DNA of 64,000 nucleotides, from assembly GCF_003171515.1 (NCBI RefSeq), contig NC_089390.1:3162001-3226000 (forward strand). Reading direction: 5' to 3'. The stretch is from Pyrenophora tritici-repentis (Eukaryota; Ascomycota; Dothideomycetes; Pleosporales; Pleosporaceae). A program made the translations under genes and the position numbers. The notes beneath the pieces are model-generated. The model made no database searches. It saw nothing but the letters and a program-made list of their open reading frames with translations, and was not told the DNA's origin. This document shows, one piece after another, positions 57,640 through 64,000 of the stretch; the stretch's first letter is position 1, and each line of letters starts with the position of its first letter.

Positions 57640-58137
57640 ATGCACCTCCCTCTCGCCCTCGTCGTCACACTCGCTACTTCAACTCTTGCCATCCCAGCCC
57701 CCACACCTGTACCCACACCTGACTCATCCTCCCCCCGCGCCGCCTTACGAGGCAGTGCACGAAACGTCTACCTCACAACCTGCACCACGCGCTCCCTCTC
57801 CGCCGACAGCACCTCTTCGTCCGCCATCCTCTACAACAGCGGCGACACTTCGTCTTCCAACCCTTCCGACGTCGGCACTGTGTTGTCTGAGAGTGCTATC
57901 CAATGGGCGGGTTATACGCGACGCGTGCCGCTAGGCTCCGGCATCTTTGAGAGCAAGATTGACAAGGGGGCTGAGACGCTGGAGAAGAGTCAGATTGCGG
58001 GGTCGGCGAAGCTGAGACGTGAGCAGTTTGTTTGTTTTAGGGATGGGGTGAGTACGTTTAGGTTTGCGGGTGGTGTGTTGGGGGCGGAGACTACGGTTTG
58101 TACGGCGGAGTTTTGGTGCGCTAGTATTGCTGTGTAG
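57640..58137 (+). CDS. Small secreted protein, four cysteines, unknown function
   Basis: A single exon encodes 165 residues. A clear signal peptide (MHLPLALVVTLATSTLAIPA) is followed by a Pro/Thr-rich segment (PTPVPTPDSSS). The mature part has exactly four Cys (48, 132, 154, 160), enough for two disulphides, and a Ser-rich middle. NVYLTTCTTRSLS and EQFVCFRDGV are the segments most likely to be conserved. I do not recognise the family. Size, secretion and even Cys number fit the loose class of fungal small secreted proteins, some of which act on hosts or on the fungal surface; nothing here shows which. It lies 2.2 kb from the transposon block. Confidence 0.75.
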   Translation: MHLPLALVVTLATSTLAIPAPTPVPTPDSSSPRAALRGSARNVYLTTCTTRSLSADSTSSSAILYNSGDTSSSNPSDVGTVLSESAIQWAGYTRRVPLGSGIFESKIDKGAETLEKSQIAGSAKLRREQFVCFRDGVSTFRFAGGVLGAETTVCTAEFWCASIAV

Positions 58138-59056
58138 AGAGGGGATGAGCAAAGGAAATGGAATAATGGGGGGTTGAAGGAATGTTGAGACTGAAGTTTT
58201 GTCGTTGCTATTGCCATTGAGATTCTTCGAGCCTTTTGGTTGCTAAGTTGTCGCATGATGTTTGTCTGCCACTCAGCATCGTCTCCTTAAGCCAACATGT
58301 TCATGCATATGCTTTGGCTGACACACCTGCCATTTACCTGTCCATCGTAATCTCTCCTGTTGTAGCACTGGTGGCAATGGCAATGGCAAAGGGGCGAATT
58401 TGCATGTTCGCGTTGCTTAAAGCGGAAATTATCGAGATAAGATGGGGCAAGAGTTGGCAATCTCGAAGAGCTTGCTCGACAAGTGGATCTCGCGAAGGGA
58501 CACTTGCCAATTTCGGATTCTGCTCCCAACATCCAATTCCAAATCCCAGCCATCAACTTCTTCTTCATGAGTGTCTACTCGGAGTACTTGGCGAAATCAA
58601 CGAACGATGTCGGAGAAAGATATTCCGCCAGGGCGTCCCTAAGGCGTCCAAAGACCAACCCCACTACTAAGACTGTCCCCTACATAGCTGTATGTACAAC
58701 CTACTAATCTCCAATCATTAATTTCTCCGCCGCCAAGTACTTAGTGATCCTTACCAAGGTTATCTCTTGCCTAAATCGTCTATGATGAGCATCCTTCCAT
58801 GCGCGGAAATCTTGCCAAAAGCTGTTCGAGACCGCGGAGTGGAGTGTACTGCGACGCTACCAAGCGAGAGGAATATAGACGTGCATTGCAATGACCGCGG
58901 TAGTGCCAGATCGGGGGCAAAGTGGACATAGGCGCCATCCTTCCATGGCGTATAAGTAGGTCTGTAGTGCAAAGCAATGGGAAGCACTCCAGGGTTTTCG
59001 GTTCCGTTTCTTCAGGGTCAACAGTTCGTAACGACATTGCTGAACCTTTCTTCGCC
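58138..59056. other. 0.9 kb spacer upstream of GH105 gene
   Basis: Holds the GH105 promoter. A 144-codon open frame (58236-58670, +) has no signal or domain and was not accepted. Confidence 0.45.
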
Positions 59057-60211
59057 ATGCATCTCCCGACTTTGTCTCTGGTATTGGCTGGCACAGCATT
59101 CGCAGCCAAGAATACCACTCGGCCGTACTCAACATGGATGGCTCATTCCTTCCGGTCGAAGAACCAGACCATTGACAATCACTATGTTTCCGCAGTCATT
59201 CATGAAGGCTATGCGAAAGCCGCCATGGCGCAGAATGACACGGAGCTTGCAGCGTTTGCCGCTGGTGAAGTTTCTTCAATCGTCTCGGCCAACGGCACCC
59301 TCAAGGGCTGGAACTCGACCTTCTACACGCTCGACGACATCCGAATTGGCAACAACCTCCTCCACGTGTGGAACTCAGAAGGTCGCAAGGACAACAAGTA
59401 TGTCATCGCGGCCAAGGGTCTTCGCGAGCAGCTGAACCGATGGCCGCGCACTCCTGAGGGAGGTTTCTGGCACCGGGCGCCCACATACGAGAACCAGATG
59501 TGGCTAGACGGTCTCTACATGGCCGATACCTTTTATGCGACCTACACATCCTACTTTGAGCCAGAAAACACCACAGCCTGGAACGAAATCGAGTTGCAAT
59601 TCGACCAGATCGAGGAGCACTGCCGGAACAAGACATCCAACCTCCTCAAGCACGGCTTCAGCTCGGACAAGTCGACTGTTTGGGCTGACCCAATTACTGG
59701 GGCCTCGCCCTACGTTTGGGATCGCGCCCTCGGGTGGTACTTTGTAGCGCTCGTAGAGGTGCTGGAAGTGTGGCCTAAGACGCACGCCGGCTACTCCAAG
59801 CTCCTCAACTACTACACCACACTCGCCTCTGGTATCAAGGATGTCCAAGACATAAGCGGTGGATGGTGGTTGCTGATGGATGAACAACTTGCTGGGCTGA
59901 CGGGAAACTACATTGAATCGAGCGCGACTGCTCTATTCACCTACTCATACTTGAAGGGTGTTAGGCTGGGATTGCTGGAGCAAGCGTACCAGGACACAGC
60001 GGTCAAGGCGTGGGACCTTCTGTTGGATGAATTCATCCAGTACGAGCAGAATGGCACACTCAGCTTCACCGGTACTGTCACGGTTGGAAGCTTGAAGGGC
60101 GATGCGTCGTACGAGTACTACACCACCGTTCCGCTGCTGGTGAACGATGGCAAGGGTGCCGGGCCATTTATGTATGCTGCGTCGGAGATTGAGTTGGCTT
60201 GTTTGGATTAG
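59057..60211 (+). CDS. Secreted GH105 unsaturated rhamnogalacturonyl hydrolase
   Basis: A single exon encodes 384 residues. The frame is open to an ATG at 58922, but MHLPTLSLVLAGTAFA at 59057 is a proper signal peptide, so I start there. The (alpha/alpha)6-barrel family is shown by LDDIRIGNNLLHVW, GGFWHRAPTYENQMWLDGLY (Asp151 in MWLDG is the expected catalytic Asp), YVWDRALGWYFVALVEVLE and GNYIESSATALFTYSYLKG. GH105/GH88 enzymes hydrate the unsaturated sugar left by rhamnogalacturonan or pectate lyases, so this gene points to growth on plant cell walls. Several N-glycosylation sites are present (NTT, NQT, NDT, NGT, NKT). The transposon begins within ~230 bp of its stop. Confidence 0.92.
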   Translation: MHLPTLSLVLAGTAFAAKNTTRPYSTWMAHSFRSKNQTIDNHYVSAVIHEGYAKAAMAQNDTELAAFAAGEVSSIVSANGTLKGWNSTFYTLDDIRIGNNLLHVWNSEGRKDNKYVIAAKGLREQLNRWPRTPEGGFWHRAPTYENQMWLDGLYMADTFYATYTSYFEPENTTAWNEIELQFDQIEEHCRNKTSNLLKHGFSSDKSTVWADPITGASPYVWDRALGWYFVALVEVLEVWPKTHAGYSKLLNYYTTLASGIKDVQDISGGWWLLMDEQLAGLTGNYIESSATALFTYSYLKGVRLGLLEQAYQDTAVKAWDLLLDEFIQYEQNGTLSFTGTVTVGSLKGDASYEYYTTVPLLVNDGKGAGPFMYAASEIELACLD

Positions 60212-60438
60212 ACATAGAGTACATCTAGGCGATTGTAAATAGTAAAGAAGTCCTAGATAAAAGTCTTCAAGGTGTTGTAGTGCAACGTCTGACAGCTCCA
60301 ATAACATGGTGCACGCTATTCCTATCTAGCCAAATCTCACCTCACCTAAGGTGTCCGTGCACGCAATGCCCGGATCGGAGTAATGCACACCCCACCTTCA
60401 CACCCAACCCACCTTCAACACCACATAACTCCACTAAT
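60212..60438. other. GH105 3' flank and transposon left end
   Basis: The left end of the pogo-like element probably lies around 60340-60380, where AAGGTGTCCGTGCACGCAAT resembles a terminal repeat of this class. No matching inverted copy was found at the right, so the exact boundary is unproven. Confidence 0.35.
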
Positions 60439-62300
60439 ATGGATTCAATCCAGGATGCAATTAATGCAATCGAATTGCGTGCTCCCGGAGAGCATTTTAC
60501 GTACTCGGAAATCGCAAAAAGGTTCAGTGTTGAGCGATCAACGCTGGCTAGAAGACATCAGGGCAAATGCCAGCCCCGCTCAATTGCACATCAAATCCTT
60601 CACCCACAACAAGAGAAGGAGCTTGTAGAGTATATTCAGGGGCTTACAGCACGTCGTACACCACCTACCCGAGAGATGATTAAGAATTTCGCAAGTACTA
60701 TAGCTGGAAAAGGGGTTAGTGATACCTCGGTATCCTCGTTTCTTGACAGAAACTCCCCCCATCTAATCTCACGTTGGCAATCCGGCATGGATCGCCAGCG
60801 CCACCAGGCTGATTCAGGGGCTAAATATAGCCTATACTTCGATCTTTTGCACCAGAAGATAGAGGAATATAAGATCAAGCCATGGGATATCTACAATATG
60901 GATGAGAAGGGCTTTCTAGCTGGAGTTACTGGTAGATCAAAAAGGATATTCAGCAGACGAATGTGGGAGAAAAAGGAGGTTACTACAGCTCTTCAAGATG
61001 GCTCGCGTGAATGGGTAACCCTCCTAGCTTGTATTTGCGCCGATGGATTAGCACTACCCCCAGGCCTTATCTACCAGAGTACCTCAGGGGGGCTTCAATT
61101 AAGCTGGGTACAGGATATCAGTGAAGGAGAACACTCAGCCTTCATTACTTCATCTCCATTAGGCTGGACAAACAACGAGATAGGGGTCGCCTAGCTCAAA
61201 CAGGTGTTTGATCGATTCACCAAATCTAAGAGCTACTCCTCCTACCGATTGCTACTCCTAGATGGCCATGGATCTCATGTAACTTAGGAGTTTCTTGAAT
61301 TCTGCGATCAAAACAAGATTCTTGTGGCTATCTTTCCCCCCCATTTAACCTATACCCTTCAGCCATTAGATGTTGTAATGTTCAAACCTCTCTCAACTGC
61401 GTACTCAAAGGAGCTATCTAACTACCTTCACAACAGCCAGGGGCTTCTATCAGTTAAGAAAGGAGACTTCTTCCCCCTTTTCTGGAGAGCCTGGGTGTCC
61501 TCCTTTAAGAAAAACACTATCCAAAAGTCCTTCATGGCCACAGGGATCTGGCCGCCCGATCTAACCTCTATACTTAAAAGATTCAACCGCAACACCCCTG
61601 AGGTATTAAGCTTAGATAAGAGCTCAGCTTCTGTACTCAGTGGATCAGACTAGCGTAAAATTAAGGCTCTAGTTAATCAAACAGCAGCTGATAAAACAAG
61701 TAAGGAGGTGAAGAAACTACACAGATTACTCCATCACATCTCAACCCAAAACGAGCTACTCCGCCATGAGATAAAGGGACTAAAGGAGGCCCTGAGTACC
61801 AAGAAGAAGCAGAAAAAGAAGAGCTACCCTTTAGATCTTCAAACTAATCAGGATGGGTATCATAGAGGAGCTGTTTTCTGGTCGCCAAGGAAACTTCGCC
61901 AAGCCTAGGAACGTAGGGTAGTAGAAGAACGTGAGAAAGACGAGTTACAACTCCAAAAAGCTCGTAGATTAGAATTGAAAGAGCAGGCTAGGTTATACAA
62001 ACTTCAAGTAGCTCAGGAGAAGCGTGTGGAGCGGGAGAGACTCAAGGAGGTGCGCGAGAAGGAGAAGGCTGAAAAGATGGCTGAACGGGCACGTGAAAAA
62101 GCAGCTCGCGACTCACAAAAGGCTATTCAACAAGCCCAAAAGAGTAAGCGCAAGGCCTCATAAAGCTCTACTCAAAAGCAGAAGCGTTAGAAACGCGTTG
62201 TTGCTGCTACAGGTGCTAAGGAGTCCTCAGGGGCTGCACCAGCTGCCCCACACCGAACACCAACTTTTAAGGAATTTGGGACCCTTATAAAATTATACGA
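60340..62300 (+). mobile_element. Degenerate pogo/Fot-like DNA transposon, right end missing
   Basis: The limits are approximate: the left end is near 60340-60380, and the right side loses similarity shortly after the transposase tail (AAATTATACG around 62290), where LINE leader sequence begins. The order suggests LINE insertion in, or fusion to, the transposon. Confidence 0.6.
60439..62287 (+). pseudogene. Pogo/Fot1-type DDE transposase, inactivated by stops
   Basis: One reading frame runs from ATG 60439 without frameshift but with stop codons at 61192-61194, 61285-61287, 61651-61653, 61906-61908, 62161-62163 and 62188-62190. Domains in order: helix-turn-helix (HFTYSEIAKRFSVERSTLARR), CENP-B/Tc5-type second HTH (KELVEYIQGLTARRTPPTR), DDE catalytic region (DIYNMDEKGFLAG, then LLLLDGHGSHVT, FPPHLTYTLQPLDVVMFKP), and a Lys/Glu coiled-coil tail. 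All stops are TAG or TAA, as expected from CAG/CAA-to-TAG/TAA or TGG-to-TAG changes, the signature of RIP-type C-to-T mutation at CpA. The element is therefore a dead copy. Its right end is not seen and seems replaced by the LINE. Confidence 0.9.
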
Positions 62301-64000
62301 TTTTTACATCATTTTAACGGCACGGCGGCCTGTAACTACCTCAGCTAAATAACCGCTTTCTGCTCTCGCGGAGGTGGTTAGAATGGCTAATGTAGAAACT
62401 CCAGAGAGGGCGCCACGGAGTGCCCAACCCCCCCATACACGATCAGAGGAGCCTGAGAGCCCTATTAATACTGACCTGCGCGGCAACAAGAGGAGGCAGC
62501 GAGCACATACTCGTGCTGAACCTTCTATCGGTAGCACTGCGCCCACCTCCTACAATCAAGCTGTCTCTGAAGCGGTCCGCCAGCGGATTCAGGCAGCCCA
62601 AAAAGCTACAAACCTCCACCACTCCATCATAACGGATCTAGCGACAGCTGTCGACAGATGCCTTGGGAAGTACACCGACCCAGACGGAGCCCGTGTGGCT
62701 AAGGACCTTCAACAGAAGGTGCTAAGGGCTATTAACACCTCCCTAATCACGCCCCTAATCACGCCCCCAAACTCAGGGAGCGACTCTGACACTACGCACC
62801 GCTCCTGGGCGGACGTAGCTAGGACCCTGAAAAATCCAACCCCCCAGCAAGGGGGGCCGCTACGACGAAAGCGGCCACGGCTGCCCCAAAGCAGCTAGCT
62901 CAAACTCCTAGGCGACCTCTAAACACTGACAACCGTATCCTTATAGCGGTTGGAGCGGAGGCTCGGCTCCAACGGGCATCACCATTTGCGGCCCGCATGG
63001 CTATTGTAAAGGCGATTAAGGAAATTACCCCCTCCGACATACCTACGGCAAAACATATCAAGACTGGCTGGGCGATTACGCCCCGCAACGACAAAATCAA
63101 GGCCCTGCTTATGGGGCAGGAGAATCGCGAACTCATGATCCGAGCGGTAGAGGGCGAGAGCGCAAGACTACCTGAACGATGGGTGAACTATGCAGTCCAG
63201 GGCGTAGAAAGCTCATACCGCACTATCACAGGGGAAAGTATACCCACCACAATAGACGATATAGTCAGCGAAGCTCTGTCCCAGACAGGGATCGAACCGG
63301 CGAGCTGCCGGCCCTCCAGACATGGACCCACGGAGGGAAGGACAACCTGGATTATATCTTTCACCAGACCCGTACGATCGTTTCGCCTATTTGGGACGGG
63401 CGACTACGCGCACGAGATAAAGAAGAACTCACCTGCAATGCTGCACGACCCAGGCTGCCTAGGGTACTGCAAAACCAGCCGCTGCACAAGGCCAGCCCGC
63501 TGCACGACATGCAGCAAAACAACGGCAACTCACCAGGGACCACACGGAGAACAATGCAAAGACACACCAAAGTGCGCCAACTGCCACGGCCCATTTCCAG
63601 CAACCCACGACAAGTGCCCAGCAGCCCCAACGAGGGCGAACGGCCGACTCATCCAACCCACAAAGGGGGAACTAAAAGTCATTAGGGAGGCGGGTGACCG
63701 TGCTTCTGAGGCAATGCAGCCAGCTAGAGGAAGACAGACAGGCAGCACGGTCGAAACCTCCATTGAAATCACGGACGGCGACATAGCTAATACTACTGAG
63801 CCTGTGGGAACACCTACGGACGCAAGTAAAAGAAGCCGACAAGACGTAAACAACCTAAACACAGCCACTGTTAGAGAGCCCGCAACCACCCTAGGGACTA
63901 GGAGGTCTAAGAGAACAGCTGCAACTACGCAAGACCTCAACCTAGCGCGAATGTCTGCTAGAAGCGTGCAGCCTAGCACCGCTGACCAAGACCCTAATAC
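62301..64000 (+). mobile_element. Tad1-like non-LTR retrotransposon (LINE), 5' part, cut by window end
   Basis: The leader and ORF1 of a LINE run off the right edge; the reverse transcriptase would lie beyond 64000. The left boundary is approximate. Confidence 0.75.
62383..64000 (+). pseudogene. LINE ORF1 (gag-like, zinc-knuckle) with one frame break
   Basis: The first segment, from ATG 62383 (MANVETPERAP) to a stop at 62898, is a charged N-terminus with an alpha-helical block (IQAAQKATNLHHSIITDL) and SWADVA. The product resumes in another frame around 62830-62900 (APKQLAQTPRRPLNTDNRIL) and stays open to the window end. It includes RILIAVGAEARLQRASPFAAR and an RNA-binding-like stretch. A Cys/His cluster follows: GCLGYCKTSRCTRPARCTTC, then CKDTPKCANCHGPFPATHDKC, the zinc-knuckle part of Tad-type ORF1 proteins. 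The break lies near a run of C and G (62840-62857), which suggests an indel. Either this copy is dead or the break is a sequencing artefact at the homopolymer. ORF1 proteins bind element RNA. Confidence 0.8.

Noticed and set aside
58236..58670. 144-codon frame between the secreted-protein and GH105 genes
   Set aside because: No signal peptide, no domain, and composition like non-coding DNA.
63280..63330. tRNA-like string (GGGATCGAACCGGC) on the minus strand
   Set aside because: It lies inside the LINE coding frame and has no cloverleaf partner arms.

Overview
This 64 kb window is nuclear DNA of a filamentous ascomycete. The genes carry short (about 45-90 nt) GT-AG introns with CTAAC/CTGAC-like branch sites, lie on both strands with divergent promoters, and include typical fungal families (GH17, GH47, GH105, Zn2Cys6, DHA1 MFS, CIA30, DUF202). 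A solitary 5S rRNA gene, a pogo/Fot-like transposase whose stops fit C-to-T (RIP-like) mutation and a Tad-like LINE all suit a Dothideomycete, most likely Pleosporales. The species is an inference; nothing here proves it.

Layout. 1-10.3 kb: one low-complexity protein gene (2765-3991) in an otherwise gene-free stretch with a CA repeat and a 21-base C run. 10.3-29.8 kb: ordinary housekeeping block: SUZ-domain protein, a small unknown protein, DNA polymerase epsilon histone-fold subunit, arrestin-like protein, GH17 glucanase, GH47 mannosidase, DHA1 transporter, P5C dehydrogenase (proline catabolism), Nug1/Grn1 ribosome-export GTPase, and a GPP-type HAD phosphatase. 31.9-34.2 kb: a homeobox regulator behind a 2 kb non-coding region. 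34.2-38.4 kb: gene-poor island with a large CT microsatellite, a 5S rRNA gene, and two solo LTRs, each with a perfect 5-bp target duplication, one on either side of the 5S gene. 38.4-44.4 kb: compact cluster of CIA30-domain protein, DUF202 protein, RPA2 and DBP10, arranged as two divergent pairs. 44.4-49.6 kb: a 5.2 kb non-coding stretch before a Zn2Cys6/PAS-like regulator. 53.5-57.1 kb: divergent DNAJC8-like J-protein and DBP4/HCA4 helicase. 57.6-60.2 kb: a small secreted protein and a secreted GH105 hydrolase. 60.3-64 kb: transposon block, a stop-ridden pogo-like transposase running into a LINE that leaves the window.

Themes. Ribosome-biogenesis genes (NUG1, DBP10, DBP4) and replication genes (RPA2, DPB4) are scattered, not an operon. 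The RPA2/DBP10 intergenic region (239 bp) carries perfect MCB (S-phase) and PAC (ribosome-biogenesis) motifs, so one short promoter may serve two regulons. Several genes depend on tiny coding exons (4, 13, 14 and 16 nt) or tandem NAGNAG acceptors that a gene finder would easily misplace. I did not find a convincing wholly new system. The strongest candidate for something undescribed is the association of related solo LTRs with a 5S gene, which recalls Pol III-targeted retrotransposition.
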